A program made the translations under genes and the position numbers. This document shows positions 24,849-35,585 of a stretch of DNA of 64,000 bases, in pieces; within the stretch, counting starts at the first letter, position 1, and each line of letters starts with the position of its first letter. The notes under the pieces were generated by a model. That model was not told where the DNA came from. It saw only the letters and a program-made list of their open reading frames with translations, and did no database searches. This stretch comes from Flavobacterium sp. ALJ2 (GTDB taxonomy: Bacteria > Bacteroidota > Bacteroidia > Flavobacteriales > Flavobacteriaceae), in assembly GCF_015594725.1 (NCBI RefSeq), contig NZ_JADNRC010000007.1, positions 186,001 to 250,000 on the forward strand. Reading direction: 5' to 3'.

Positions 24849-25061
24849 TTAAAACTTAAATAATTCTATATAATCTACTTGTAGTGCATCGCATACTTTC
24901 TCTAAAGTTGAAAGCGTTGCATTAGCATTTCCTTTTTCTAATCTTGACATATTACTTTTTTCAAAATTGCATTTTGCAGCTAAATCCTGTTGAGAAATAT
25001 TTTTCTCAATTCTAATTGCTTGAATTCGTTTTCCGACTTTTTGTTGTATGCTCTGTTCCAA
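24849..25061 (-). CDS. Small XRE-family HTH transcriptional regulator
   Basis: 70 residues, almost entirely a lambda-repressor-like HTH (RIQAIRIEKNISQQDLAAKCNFEKSNMSRLEKGNANATLSTLEKVCDAL). The only usable start is TTG at 25061; an in-frame stop lies just upstream, and the next internal Met is inside the recognition helix. Two inverted-repeat sites sit directly upstream (25068-25131), one of them 6 bp from the start codon, which points to tight autorepression. It is divergent from a small conserved-looking ORF at 25171. Confidence 0.85.
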   Translation of the reverse strand: MEQSIQQKVGKRIQAIRIEKNISQQDLAAKCNFEKSNMSRLEKGNANATLSTLEKVCDALQVDYIELFKF

Positions 25062-25067
25062 AATAAA

Positions 25068-25131
25068 TTATCTTTTATGATAATTCAAATTTTGTCATAT
25101 ATTTACTTAAATAGGTTATCTTTTATGACAA
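25068..25131. promoter_or_regulatory. Two operator-like sites in the XRE-regulator divergent region
   Basis: A 24-bp direct repeat occurs twice (25068-25091 and 25116-25139; 21 of 24 bases equal, 48 bp apart). Each copy contains an inverted repeat: TTATC-N6-GATAA (25068-25083) and GTTATC-N6-GACAAC (25115-25132). The first abuts the regulator's start codon and the second lies 39 bp before the divergent gene. Confidence 0.6.
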
Positions 25132-25170
25132 CTTAAATTAAAATATACTATTATAGAAGCACAAGAAATT

Positions 25171-25485
25171 ATGAAACCGGAGGATTTTAGACAATTAATC
25201 GACAGATATTTCACGACAATAAAACCCACAAGTGATAAAACGGATATTTATACTGCAGAAATCAAAGTATTAGGCTATTGTGAACTTTTATATATTATTT
25301 CTAATATACTTAAATTATGCACTTTGGCATTAGACCATGAAGCACTTGAGATTTCAAAGGAGAGTAAAGATTCATCTATCGATATTGCATTACTATTAAA
25401 AGTCGTTACACAGTTACTTCCTCTAGAAGAAATCGAATTCCTGGATGAGATCAATAAAATAGTTACTACTAATTCACAGCACTGA
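25171..25485 (+). CDS. Hypothetical small helical protein
   Basis: 104 residues, no signal peptide and no recognised domain. It is leucine- and isoleucine-rich, with predicted helices (about 30-50 LGYCELLYIISNILKLCTLA and 70-95). It is divergent from the small XRE regulator and shares its operator region, so it may be the regulator's target. It ends at a strong shared terminator. Small size and regulator pairing might suggest a toxin-antitoxin-like or stress module, but I see no toxin motif. Confidence 0.6.
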   Translation: MKPEDFRQLIDRYFTTIKPTSDKTDIYTAEIKVLGYCELLYIISNILKLCTLALDHEALEISKESKDSSIDIALLLKVVTQLLPLEEIEFLDEINKIVTTNSQH

Positions 25486-25537
25486 AGTAAAATTTTTATA
25501 GAAAAGAATGATTATGAGAGAGATAAATTCACATAAA

Positions 25538-25566
25538 AAAAGCCGAAGAGATTATCTTCGGCTTTT
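25538..25566. terminator. Bidirectional terminator between the small hypothetical gene and rpe
   Basis: A 12-bp perfect stem AAAAGCCGAAGA / TCTTCGGCTTTT with a 5-nt loop lies between convergent genes and is usable by both. Confidence 0.88.
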
Positions 25567-25590
25567 GTATTTTTATTTGCTTTTTAAAAA

Positions 25591-26253
25591 TTAAAAAGAA
25601 GTCAGAGCTTTTAAATCGGCAATAGTTGCTGTTGGGTTTTCTGCTTTAAAAACATAACTTCCAGCTACTAGAACATCTGCTCCGGCTTCTACTAATTGTT
25701 TTGCATTTTTATTGGTTACACCACCATCAATTTCTATAATAGTTGATGCATTTTTTCTAGTAATTAAATCTTTTAGCTTTTTTACTTTGGCATAGGTGTT
25801 TTCAATAAATGATTGTCCACCAAAACCAGGATTTACACTCATGATACAAACTAAGTCAATGTCATTAATAACATCTTCTAACAAATCAATGTTTGTATGT
25901 GGATTTATTGCTACTCCTGCTTTCATACCCTCTGCTTTTATAGCTTGTAAAGTTCTATGAAGATGTGTACAAGCTTCATAGTGTACACTTAATATGTTGG
26001 CACCCAAGTCAGCAAATGTTTTAATATATCGATCAGGATCAATAATCATCAAGTGAACATCGATCGTTTTTTTAGCATGTTTGTTTATTGCTTCTAGAAC
26101 TGGCATTCCAAAGGAAATGTTTGGAACAAAAACGCCATCCATTATGTCGATATGAAACCAGTCAGCTTGGCTATTGTTAATCATTTCGATATCGCGTTGT
26201 AGATTAGCAAAATCGGCTGCAAGAACTGAGGGTGCAATTAGTGTATTTTTCAT
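25591..26253 (-). CDS. rpe: Ribulose-phosphate 3-epimerase
   Basis: 220 residues, the normal length for Rpe. TIM-barrel motifs are intact: APSVLAADFANL, HIDIMDGVFVPN (metal-binding His and Asp), IDVHLMI, VNPGFGGQ and EIDGGV. It interconverts ribulose-5-P and xylulose-5-P in the pentose phosphate pathway, in the cytosol. It is a single gene with its own terminator and a TATCTTTG -7 box 30 bp upstream. Confidence 0.97.
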   Translation of the reverse strand: MKNTLIAPSVLAADFANLQRDIEMINNSQADWFHIDIMDGVFVPNISFGMPVLEAINKHAKKTIDVHLMIIDPDRYIKTFADLGANILSVHYEACTHLHRTLQAIKAEGMKAGVAINPHTNIDLLEDVINDIDLVCIMSVNPGFGGQSFIENTYAKVKKLKDLITRKNASTIIEIDGGVTNKNAKQLVEAGADVLVAGSYVFKAENPTATIADLKALTSF

Positions 26254-26282
26254 TGTGTAGTTGTGTGTTGTATTATTTTTTG

Positions 26283-26290
26283 CAAAGATA
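26283..26290 (-). promoter_or_regulatory. -7 box of rpe
   Basis: CAAAGATA on the plus strand reads TATCTTTG on the minus strand, matching TAnnTTTG, 29 bp before the start codon. Confidence 0.5.
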
Positions 26291-26409
26291 ATTTTTTTAA
26301 CTGCAAAGTTTACAAAAGCTTTTAATCTATTTAAGGCTTATATTCCGAAATATATCTGAAGTGATAAACAAAATAACCACAAAGTTTACAAAAAATGGTT
26401 TTGGATTTA

Positions 26410-26535
26410 CGCAATGGTTTTGCGTGAAGGATTGAGTATTTGTTTGAGCTCTTTTTTAAATGATGTAGTGTAGTGGAATAATTTAAAAAAAGCGAGTACG
26501 AAAGCCTGACCTGTAGTTTTTACGAAAGGGCACGC
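26410..26535 (+). ncRNA. Probable structured intergenic element (RNA or repeat)
   Basis: Within the 470-bp rpe-rpoD gap lies an ordered fold. ACGCAA (26410-26415) can pair with TTGCGT (26420-26425). Alternatively GCGTG (26422-26426) pairs with CACGC (26531-26535), enclosing a long stem GCTCTTTTTTAAAT (26448-26461) with ATTTAAAAAAAGC (26481-26493). The order GCGTGAAGGATTGA ... AAAGCCTGACC ... GGGCACGCCC resembles an intergenic element I associate with many Bacteroidota genomes; that is memory, not a search. Strand and function are unknown. A 67-codon ORF crossing it on the minus strand is judged spurious. Confidence 0.4.
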
Positions 26536-26575
26536 CCAATTATAAAGAGAGTTTCTGTTGGTATTTAAAAAAATA

Positions 26576-26600
26576 AAACTCCGGTAATCAGCCGGAGTTT
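26576..26600 (-). terminator. Terminator of the first rpoD copy
   Basis: AAACTCCGG / CCGGAGTTT (9-bp stem, 7-nt loop), followed on the minus strand by a T-rich tail. A second hairpin AACAGT / ACTGTT lies at 26621-26639. The same block recurs behind the second rpoD at 27768-27792. Confidence 0.85.
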
Positions 26601-26723
26601 CAATCATCAATCAAAAAACGAACAGTCAATCAAACTGTTGTTTGTTGTATAGTAGAAAGTCAAATGTCTTAAAGTCAAAAGAGACTTTTGGACTTTATAA
26701 ACTTTCTAATTTTAAGACTAGTT

Positions 26724-27587
26724 TTAGCCTAAATAAGTTTTAAGAATTTTACTTCTTGAAGTATGTTTTAATCTACGGATTGCTTTTTCTTTAATCTGAC
26801 GTACACGCTCACGAGTTAGGTCGAAAGTCTCTCCGATTTCTTCTAGTGTCATTGGGTGTTGGTCTCCAAGTCCAAAATATAAACGAACTACATCTGCCTC
26901 TCTTGGAGTTAATGTTTCTAGTGAACGTTCTATTTCTGTACGTAATGATTCGTGAATTAATTCTCTGTCAGGGTTTGGAGATTCACCTGAACGTAATACA
27001 TCGTAAAGGTTTGAATCTTCTCCTTCTACAAGAGGAGCATCCATTGATAGGTGACGACCAGAGTTTTTCATTGACTCTTTTACGTCATTTACTGTCATAT
27101 CTAGTTCTTTTGCAATTTCTTCAGCAGATGGTGGGCGCTCATTAGATTGCTCTAATAATGCATACATCTTATTGATTTTATTGATAGAACCAATTTTATT
27201 TAAAGGTAAACGAACGATACGTGATTGTTCTGCTAGTGCTTGAAGAATCGATTGACGAATCCACCAAACTGCATATGATATAAATTTGAAACCACGTGTT
27301 TCATCAAAACGCTGTGCAGCTTTGATCAAACCTAAATTTCCTTCGTTTATTAAATCGGGAAGTGTTAACCCTTGATTTTGATATTGTTTTGCCACGGATA
27401 CCACAAAACGTAAGTTGGCTTTTGTTAATTTTTCTAATGCTTTTTGATCACCGGCTTTAATCTTCTGTGCTAACTCTACTTCTTCGTCAGCGGTAATTAG
27501 GTCAACTTTTCCAATTTCTTGTAAATATTTGTCTAATGAAGCAGTCTCACGATTGGTTACCTGCTTGGTGATTTTAAGTTGTCTCAT
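26724..27587 (-). CDS. rpoD: Primary sigma factor RpoD/SigA (copy 1)
   Basis: 287 residues, the short Bacteroidota form of the housekeeping sigma factor lacking the long region 1.1 of Proteobacteria. Region 1.2 ([17 protein letters not shown]), region 2 ([29 protein letters not shown]), region 3 and region 4 with the HTH ([24 protein letters not shown]) are all intact. It directs RNA polymerase to TAnnTTTG promoters. A second copy lies immediately upstream, about 93% identical (about 20 differences by eye). This copy keeps residues I would expect in other Flavobacterium RpoD proteins (GETFDL, RQSI), so it is probably the ancestral-type copy. Confidence 0.97.
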   Translation of the reverse strand: MRQLKITKQVTNRETASLDKYLQEIGKVDLITADEEVELAQKIKAGDQKALEKLTKANLRFVVSVAKQYQNQGLTLPDLINEGNLGLIKAAQRFDETRGFKFISYAVWWIRQSILQALAEQSRIVRLPLNKIGSINKINKMYALLEQSNERPPSAEEIAKELDMTVNDVKESMKNSGRHLSMDAPLVEGEDSNLYDVLRSGESPNPDRELIHESLRTEIERSLETLTPREADVVRLYFGLGDQHPMTLEEIGETFDLTRERVRQIKEKAIRRLKHTSRSKILKTYLG

Positions 27588-27908
27588 GTTTTTGTCTCCT
27601 CAATTTTTAAGTGTACATATGGTTATACGTATGAAGTTGCAAAAAAGTTACAATTAAATTAAATATATTTTTAAAATATAAATCATCTAATTGAGTATTT
27701 GACTTTTAATGTAATAATTTATTTTTTGAATTATATGATTGTAAAATACTAGTTGGTGCTAAAAACAAAACTCCGGTAATCAGCCGGAGTTTCAATCATC
27801 AATCAAAAAACGAACAGTCAATCAAACTGTTGTTTACTGTTTAGTCGAAAGTCTTAAAGTCAAAAAAAACGTATGGACTTTATAAACTTTCTAACTTTAA
27901 GACTAATT
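27588..27908. other. Spacer between the tandem rpoD genes
   Basis: No gene. It holds the copy-1 leader (including a CCTCAATTTTTAAGTGTACA block also found upstream of copy 2), an AT-rich stretch, and the duplicated terminator of copy 2. Imperfect GTCTTAAAG / CTTTAAGAC arms follow near 27851-27903. Confidence 0.7.
27768..27792 (-). terminator. Terminator of the second rpoD copy
   Basis: AAACTCCGG / CCGGAGTTT, the same stem and loop as at 26576-26600, followed by the same AACAGT / ACTGTT hairpin. The offset between the two blocks is 1192 bp, against 1185 bp between the two coding sequences. Confidence 0.85.
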
Positions 27909-28772
27909 TTAGCCTAAATATGTTTTAAGAATTTTACTTCTTGAAGTATGCTTTAATCTACGGATAGCTTTTTCTCTAATTTGACGCACACGTTCACGAG
28001 TTAGGTCGAAAGTTCCTCCAATTTCTTCTAGTGTCATTGGATGTTGATTCCCAAGACCAAAATATAAACGAACTACATCTGCTTCTCTTGGAGTTAGTGT
28101 GTCTAATGAACGCTCGATTTCTGTACTTAATGATTCGTGAATCAATTTTCTGTCTGGATTTGGAGATTCGTTAGAACGTAATACATCATAAAGGTTTGAA
28201 TCTTCTCCATCTACAAGAGGAGCATCCATAGATAAGTGACGACCAGAGTTTTTCATAGATTCTTTTACGTCATTTATTGTCATGTCTAGTTCTTTTGCAA
28301 TTTCTTCAACTGTTGGTGCACGCTCATTAGTTTGCTCTAATATTGCATACATCTTATTGATTTTATTGATAGAACCAATTTTATTTAAAGGCAAGCGAAC
28401 GATACGAGATTGCTCTGCTAGTGCTTGAAGAATCGCTTGACGAATCCACCAGACAGCGTAGGATATAAATTTGAAACCACGCGTCTCATCAAAACGTTGT
28501 CCTGCTTTAATTAAACCTAAGTTTCCTTCGTTTATTAAGTCGGGGAGTGTTAGTCCTTGATTTTGATATTGTTTTGCTACTGATACTACAAAACGCAAGT
28601 TGGCTTTTGTTAGTTTTTCTAATGCATCATGATCACCGGCTTTAATCTTTTGTGCTAACTCTACTTCTTCCTCAGCGGTAATTAGGTTAACTTTTCCGAT
28701 TTCTTGTAAATATTTGTCTAATGAAGCAGTCTCACGGTTGGTTACCTGCTTGGTAATTTTAAGTTGTCTCAT
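27909..28772 (-). CDS. rpoD: Second, tandem copy of primary sigma factor RpoD
   Basis: 287 residues, same length and architecture as the neighbouring copy with no gaps. Differences cluster in surface positions of regions 1.2, 3 and 4 ([42 protein letters not shown]). The region 4.2 recognition helix RERVRQI and the region 2.3-2.4 WWIRQ are unchanged apart from one Ser to Ala, so promoter recognition is probably the same. Gene, leader and terminator are all duplicated in tandem. It could be a recent duplication under relaxed selection or a growth-phase variant; the sequence does not decide. Confidence 0.95.
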   Translation of the reverse strand: MRQLKITKQVTNRETASLDKYLQEIGKVNLITAEEEVELAQKIKAGDHDALEKLTKANLRFVVSVAKQYQNQGLTLPDLINEGNLGLIKAGQRFDETRGFKFISYAVWWIRQAILQALAEQSRIVRLPLNKIGSINKINKMYAILEQTNERAPTVEEIAKELDMTINDVKESMKNSGRHLSMDAPLVDGEDSNLYDVLRSNESPNPDRKLIHESLSTEIERSLDTLTPREADVVRLYFGLGNQHPMTLEEIGGTFDLTRERVRQIREKAIRRLKHTSRSKILKTYLG

Positions 28773-28872
28773 GTTTTATTTCCTCAATTTTTAAGTGTAC
28801 ATAGTAGGGTTGTGCATCTGAATTTGTAACTAATTACAACAATTCAGCATGTGTTTTTTATAATAAAAAAGC

Positions 28873-30856
<1,984 letters not shown>

Positions 30857-30942
30857 AATATGAAAAACCCCAATTCAAATAAATGAATTGGGTTTTTTTC
30901 TATAAATAAACCTTTAGTAAACTAAGATCTGATTACTCTTTT
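30857..30942. repeat. 86-bp direct repeat, left copy (contains a terminator)
   Basis: The sequence equals 33374-33459 at 85 of 86 positions. It includes the hairpin CCCAATTCA / TGAATTGGG with a T-run and the last bases of the pnp coding end (GATTACTCTTTT), although pnp itself lies beyond the right copy. It therefore looks like a displaced copy of the pnp 3' end. The left copy also supplies the terminator and two bases of the stop codon of the HTH gene at 30941. Confidence 0.9.
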
Positions 30943-31903
30943 AAAATAATAAATCAACTTGAGAGTTTATTTTTTCAATATAATAATCTATTTTACGAAT
31001 AGCCCGATTATAGAATAGATTTTGTTCTTTGATTCCAGAAGATCCTAACGCTTTTGAGTTGATAATTTGTTGCTTGAAAAATTGATGTACATTTTTACAA
31101 CTGTCTACATTATCGGTAATAAAATAACCGAGTAGCGTATAAGGAACAAACATCGTTAGTTTTTCTTCTGTTTCTATGAGCATATTATTGTTTAGTAATA
31201 TTAACTCATTGTAGTATATAGTGAAATTAGAATTTGGTTTATTGTCTTTTTCTTGGATGGAATTGATGATTCTTTTTAAGTCTTTACAAATGGCATTTGC
31301 GTTTTTTAGGTTAAGTAAACCAGCTTCGTAAAAATATAAAATCTGTTGTAAACTACTGTTTATTGTAGTGTCATTCCATACTTCATTTACAATAGCATTA
31401 TCATATACATTTTTCAATTTTTGCATATATTCTGTAAAGGGATCTTCGATTACAAAATTTTCAAAACTAGCTTTTTTTTGATCTGTATTTAAAAGATTGA
31501 GCCATACAAAAGCTTTGAATTTTGATAAAATAGTTCCATCCATAAAATAGAATAACGGAATATCCTTGGCAGAATAAAAAAGGGTCGTTTTTGGGTTTTT
31601 AGTTAAAAGCTCAATTTGTTCTGAAGAAGCTTTGAAATATTGAAGCATATCTTTTAACGTCTCTATTTCAATTGTTTTCTCCACAATAACTTTTTCTTTT
31701 TTTGAGAATAAATTATCTAATGAAATATTAAAATGATCTGCGAGTTTGATAGTTTCATCTATCGAAAATTTACTTTTTTCAGATATTCTTCGGTGCGATG
31801 CATCGTAGCTGATTTCTAAAATAGATGCAACTTCGTCTATTAAAGAAGCTGACTTTGAAACTTTACTTCGAATTGCTTTTAAAAATGATTCTTGATATTT
31901 CAT
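30941..31903 (-). CDS. HTH-domain regulator with large C-terminal domain of unknown function
   Basis: 320 residues. The N-terminal about 70 residues form a lambda-repressor-like/BetR-like HTH (SLIDEVASILEISYDASHRRISEKSKFSIDETIKLADHFNISLDNLF). The remaining about 250 residues are helical, with no recognised domain or membrane segment, and perhaps form a sensor. It is divergent from the two-gene unit at 32006-33370 and shares a 102-bp promoter region with inverted TGTGATAATTGC-type sites, one overlapping its own -7 box. That suggests autoregulation and control of the neighbours. It lies within the islet bracketed by the 86-bp direct repeats. Confidence 0.82.
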   Translation of the reverse strand: MKYQESFLKAIRSKVSKSASLIDEVASILEISYDASHRRISEKSKFSIDETIKLADHFNISLDNLFSKKEKVIVEKTIEIETLKDMLQYFKASSEQIELLTKNPKTTLFYSAKDIPLFYFMDGTILSKFKAFVWLNLLNTDQKKASFENFVIEDPFTEYMQKLKNVYDNAIVNEVWNDTTINSSLQQILYFYEAGLLNLKNANAICKDLKRIINSIQEKDNKPNSNFTIYYNELILLNNNMLIETEEKLTMFVPYTLLGYFITDNVDSCKNVHQFFKQQIINSKALGSSGIKEQNLFYNRAIRKIDYYIEKINSQVDLLF

Positions 31904-31908
31904 AATTT

Positions 31909-31981
31909 GCGATAATCACAAATGTATGAAATAGTTTTATTGATTTAAGCAAGTTCACGTGTGATAATTGCAATAGGTTTG
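31909..31981. promoter_or_regulatory. Divergent promoter with two inverted operator-like sites
   Basis: GCGATAATCACA (31909-31920) and TGTGATAATTGC (31960-31971) are inverted copies (10 of 12). The first overlaps a minus-strand -7 box (31919-31926, TACATTTG) for the HTH gene. The second lies directly upstream of a plus-strand -7 box (31974-31981, TAGGTTTG) for the gene at 32006. Confidence 0.6.
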
Positions 31982-32005
31982 TCCTGTAATTTTAAATAAC
32001 GATTT

Positions 32006-32749
32006 ATGAAAACATCAATTTTAGTATGCCTGTTTTTTACATTTGGATTTATTCATGCTCAGAATACAATCCAGATTCATACAGTTGACTCGGCAGAAAC
32101 ACATTCACAGATTTTTAGTCTTTCGCCAATTTCTAAAAAAGTAGATCAAGTAAATGGATTAGTACTTGGGGTAGGGCATCTTGAAAATAAACACATATCA
32201 AATCAAACAATTAATGGTATAAATATAGAAGCAAATCCTGCGCCAGCTGCGGGAGTACTGTATGCTTTTATGTTATTAATGCATATCGATGACGTAATTA
32301 AAAATAACAGAATAGCAGTTGTAAAAACTACTGACGAAGATTATAAAATTAAGAATATGAGTTATACCCCTTATCTAAAATTGAATGGCTTAAATCTTAG
32401 TTCTGGGTGCTTTTTTACAACAACAAGTATGAATGGATTAAATATTTCAGCTGGAAATAAATTCAATGATTTCAATGGACTTTCAGTTACTGTTTTAGGT
32501 ACAATTGCTGATAATCAGAACGGATTTTCAATAGGTGTTTATAATGCTAATAATGATTTAATAGGCTCAACAATTGGAGTCTATAATCAATCGTATGAGC
32601 TGAAGGGACTGCATTTGGGAATTTTTAATCAGGCACAAATTAATAAAGGATTGCAGATTGGAGTTTTTAATAAATCAAATTCTAAAGGTTTTCAGTTGGG
32701 ACTTTGGAATGTGAATAATAAAAGGTCAATGCCTTTTTTAAATTGGTAA
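32006..32749 (+). CDS. Secreted protein with GLxIGxxN-type surface repeats (LA_2272-like)
   Basis: 247 residues. The signal peptide ends at FIHAQ (about residue 19). The C-terminal half is a run of short repeats of the form G-(L/F)-x-(L/I)-G-x-(Y/F/W)-N: GFSIGVYN, GSTIGVYN, GLHLGIFN, GLQIGVFN, GFQLGLWN. They suggest a beta-solenoid or barrel-like stack as in the LA_2272 family of surface-repeat proteins. A hydrophobic stretch sits near residues 76-92. The function is unknown. It is 3 bp from the next gene and probably regulated by the divergent HTH protein. Confidence 0.78.
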   Translation: MKTSILVCLFFTFGFIHAQNTIQIHTVDSAETHSQIFSLSPISKKVDQVNGLVLGVGHLENKHISNQTINGINIEANPAPAAGVLYAFMLLMHIDDVIKNNRIAVVKTTDEDYKIKNMSYTPYLKLNGLNLSSGCFFTTTSMNGLNISAGNKFNDFNGLSVTVLGTIADNQNGFSIGVYNANNDLIGSTIGVYNQSYELKGLHLGIFNQAQINKGLQIGVFNKSNSKGFQLGLWNVNNKRSMPFLNW

Positions 32750-32752
32750 ATT

Positions 32753-33370
32753 ATGAAAAGATTTTTATTGTTGTTGATTCTTGTGTTTTCGGTATCAGCA
32801 TTTGCTCAAAATGAATCTCAGGATTCGTCTGGTGATTATGAAAGAATTTATGTAGAAGCTGGTTTTGTTCAGCCAATTGGGAAACTTTCGGATAAGTTTG
32901 ATTTATCGCCATCATTTGGTTTTTGGTTTAGAAATAAATTGAATCGGGAAGATTTTATAGATTTTGGTTTTAATTTTTTTATACCTAAAAATCCAATAGA
33001 TGCTAATTTTAAATATCGGGATTCTATTGTACAGTATAAATCGAGTCATTTTGGAATAAATATTGGAACTCGTTTTGCAAAAGTTATTCCTCTGTCTCTG
33101 CAGAAAAAAGATTTTAATTTAGAATGGAATTCAGGAATTGGTTTGGCTTTAAATTTTTATAAAGCCCCAGACGAATTAGAATTTGAAGAAGGAGAGCATA
33201 CCAAAGAAGTCTTGACTACATTTTATCTGTCGCAAGGAATTAAGCTCAATTATAAGAATATTGGATTACAATGCCATTATCAATGGTCTCCTTATGGATT
33301 ATTTAATGATAAGATTGAGAAAAATTTTGGATCGCAGAGTTTGATGTTCGGAATTGTTTATCGACAATAG
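32753..33370 (+). CDS. Probable outer-membrane beta-barrel protein of unknown function
   Basis: 205 residues. The signal peptide ends at SAFAQ (about residue 19). The mature chain is rich in alternating aromatic strands (FGFWFRNKL, FIDFGFNFFIP, SHFGINIGTRF, LQCHYQW) and ends SQSLMFGIVYRQ, as expected of a small porin-like barrel. No enzymatic motif. It is translated immediately after the surface-repeat gene, so the two probably act together at the outer membrane. Last gene of the islet. Confidence 0.7.
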   Translation: MKRFLLLLILVFSVSAFAQNESQDSSGDYERIYVEAGFVQPIGKLSDKFDLSPSFGFWFRNKLNREDFIDFGFNFFIPKNPIDANFKYRDSIVQYKSSHFGINIGTRFAKVIPLSLQKKDFNLEWNSGIGLALNFYKAPDELEFEEGEHTKEVLTTFYLSQGIKLNYKNIGLQCHYQWSPYGLFNDKIEKNFGSQSLMFGIVYRQ

Positions 33371-33373
33371 CTA

Positions 33374-33459
33374 AATATGAAAAACCCCAATTCAAATAAA
33401 TGAATTGGGGTTTTTTCTATAAATAAACCTTTAGTAAACTAAGATCTGATTACTCTTTT
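33374..33459. repeat. 86-bp direct repeat, right copy (pnp terminator and last codons)
   Basis: Right copy of the repeat at 30857-30942, with one substitution (fourth G in the stem here). It spans the pnp terminator, stem CCCCAATTCA / TGAATTGGGG (33385-33410), and the final codons of pnp. The two copies are 2517 bp apart and enclose exactly the three-gene islet. Confidence 0.92.
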
Positions 33460-35585
33460 TTCTCCTCACGTGGAGGTCTTGGAAGAAGCGCTTTTCTTGA
33501 CACTTTTTCTTTTCTAGTTTTAGGGTCAAGTCCAAGGTATTTAACTTCGAAAACATCTCCCATATTTACTACATCAGTAACGTTTTCAGTACGTTCCCAA
33601 GCTAGCTCAGATACGTGAAGTAAAACTTCATTTCCTGGTGCAGCAGTATATTCTACTACAGCCCCAAAATCAAGCATTTTAATTACTTTAACTTCATAAG
33701 CTTCGCCCATTTGAGGTTTGAAAGTAATAGATTTAATTTTAGCTAAAACAGCTTCAATTCCTGCAGGATCTGTACCTAAGATTTCGATAACACCTTGCTC
33801 ATCAACTTCGTTGATTACAATAGTTGTTCCAGTAGCTTTTTGTAATTCTTGAATTACTTTTCCTCCAGGTCCAATTAATGCTCCAATAAAGTTTCCAGGA
33901 ATAGTTCTGGTGATGATTTTTGGAGAATGTGCTTTAACGTCTGCTCTTGGAGCAGCAATAGTCTCAGTTAATTTTCCTAAAATGTGTAAACGTCCTTCGC
34001 GTGCTTGCCCTAAAGCTTGCTCCATGATGTCGTAACGTAAACCATCAATTTTGATATCCATTTGACAAGCTGTAATACCGTCAGCAGTTCCAGTTACTTT
34101 AAAGTCCATATCTCCTAAGTGATCTTCATCACCTAAAATATCAGACAATACAGCAAATTTATCACCATCAGTAATTAATCCCATAGCAATTCCAGAAACT
34201 GGTTTTACCATTTGAACTCCAGCATCCATCAAAGCCATTGTACCAGCACAAACTGTAGCCATTGATGAAGAACCATTAGATTCTAAAACCTCAGATACAA
34301 TACGAATAGTGTAAGGACAATCAGCAGGAATCATGTTTTTTAAAGCTCTTTGAGCCAAGTTACCATGACCAACTTCTCTTCTTGAAGTTCCTCTTAGTGG
34401 TTTTGCTTCACCAGTTGAGAAAGGAGGGAAGTTATAGTGTAAGTAGAATTTTTCTTCACCTTGTTCAGATGGAGAATCAATTTGGTTAGCTTCTCTAGAA
34501 GTTCCTAAAGTTACTGTAGCCAATGCTTGAGTTTCTCCACGTGTAAATAAAGAAGAACCGTGAACTCTTGGTAAATAATCAATTTCACACCAGATTGGTC
34601 TGATGTCTGTTGTTTTTCTACCATCTAAACGAACTCCAAGTTCTAATACTACATTACGAACAGCTTCTTTATTTGTTTTGTAGAAATATTTAGAAACTAA
34701 ATCTCCATCAGCAGCTAATTCTTCTTCAGTAAATAAAGCTTTTATTTCTTCTTTTACTTCAGCAAATGCAGCAGTTCTTTCGTGTTTAGCCGAACCAACT
34801 TTTGCAATAGCATATATTTTATCGTAAGCTGCAGCTTTTACTTTTTTGTAAATTTCTTCGTTTTCTTTCTCACCTTCGTAAGTACGAATCTCTTTTTTAC
34901 CAAAAGCAGCTTGTAAGCGTAATTGTGCCTGAATTTGAACTTTAATGGCTTCGTGAGCAAATTTAATTGCTTCAACCATTTCTGCTTCTGAAATTTCTTT
35001 CATCTCTCCTTCAACCATCGCAACAGAATCTAAAGAAGCTCCAATCATCATGTCGATGTCAGATTTTGCTAAGTCTTCTCTACTTGGGTTGATTACAAAT
35101 TTTCCGTCGATACGGGCTACACGTACTTCAGAAATTAAGTTATAAAAAGGAATATCTGAAACTGCTAATGCAGCAGATGCAGCTAAACCAGCTAATGCAT
35201 CAGGCATAACTTCTTCGTCATGAGACATTAATTGAATCATAACTTGCGTTTCAGCATGGTAATCATCTGGGAAAAGTGGACGTAAAACACGGTCTACTAA
35301 TCTCATTGTTAATACTTCGCTATCGCTAGGACGAGCTTCTCTCTTGAAGAAACCTCCTGGGAAACGACCAGCAGCAGCAAATTTTTCGCGATAATCTACC
35401 GTTAATGGTAAAAAATCAACATTTGGGTTAGCGGTACGAGCTGAAACTGCTGTTGCAAGTATCATCGTGTCGCCCATTCTTACTACTACAGAACCATCAG
35501 CTTGTTTAGCTAAACGTCCTGTCTCGATTGTGATGCTTCTGCCATCACCTAAATCGATTTTCTCTACAAATAATTGTGGAATCAT
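33450..35585 (-). CDS. pnp: Polyribonucleotide nucleotidyltransferase (PNPase)
   Basis: 711 residues, normal length. Two RNase PH-like domains (about 10-225 and 310-540, with [41 protein letters not shown] and [16 protein letters not shown]), then KH (about 550-610, [16 protein letters not shown]) and S1 (about 620-690) domains. It is a 3'-5' phosphorolytic exoribonuclease of mRNA decay. It lies downstream of rpsO on the same strand, the classical rpsO-pnp order, but a terminator separates them. The 3' end overlaps a direct repeat shared with the islet. Confidence 0.98.
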   Translation of the reverse strand: MIPQLFVEKIDLGDGRSITIETGRLAKQADGSVVVRMGDTMILATAVSARTANPNVDFLPLTVDYREKFAAAGRFPGGFFKREARPSDSEVLTMRLVDRVLRPLFPDDYHAETQVMIQLMSHDEEVMPDALAGLAASAALAVSDIPFYNLISEVRVARIDGKFVINPSREDLAKSDIDMMIGASLDSVAMVEGEMKEISEAEMVEAIKFAHEAIKVQIQAQLRLQAAFGKKEIRTYEGEKENEEIYKKVKAAAYDKIYAIAKVGSAKHERTAAFAEVKEEIKALFTEEELAADGDLVSKYFYKTNKEAVRNVVLELGVRLDGRKTTDIRPIWCEIDYLPRVHGSSLFTRGETQALATVTLGTSREANQIDSPSEQGEEKFYLHYNFPPFSTGEAKPLRGTSRREVGHGNLAQRALKNMIPADCPYTIRIVSEVLESNGSSSMATVCAGTMALMDAGVQMVKPVSGIAMGLITDGDKFAVLSDILGDEDHLGDMDFKVTGTADGITACQMDIKIDGLRYDIMEQALGQAREGRLHILGKLTETIAAPRADVKAHSPKIITRTIPGNFIGALIGPGGKVIQELQKATGTTIVINEVDEQGVIEILGTDPAGIEAVLAKIKSITFKPQMGEAYEVKVIKMLDFGAVVEYTAAPGNEVLLHVSELAWERTENVTDVVNMGDVFEVKYLGLDPKTRKEKVSRKALLPRPPREEKKE

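Noticed and set aside
26407..26610. 67-codon minus-strand ORF between rpe and rpoD
   Set aside because: It spans the structured element and the rpoD terminator hairpin, has no recognisable domain and has unlikely composition for this organism.
30943..33373. Islet as a prophage or transposon
   Set aside because: No integrase, transposase, phage gene or terminal inverted repeat is seen; only the flanking 86-bp direct repeat supports insertion.
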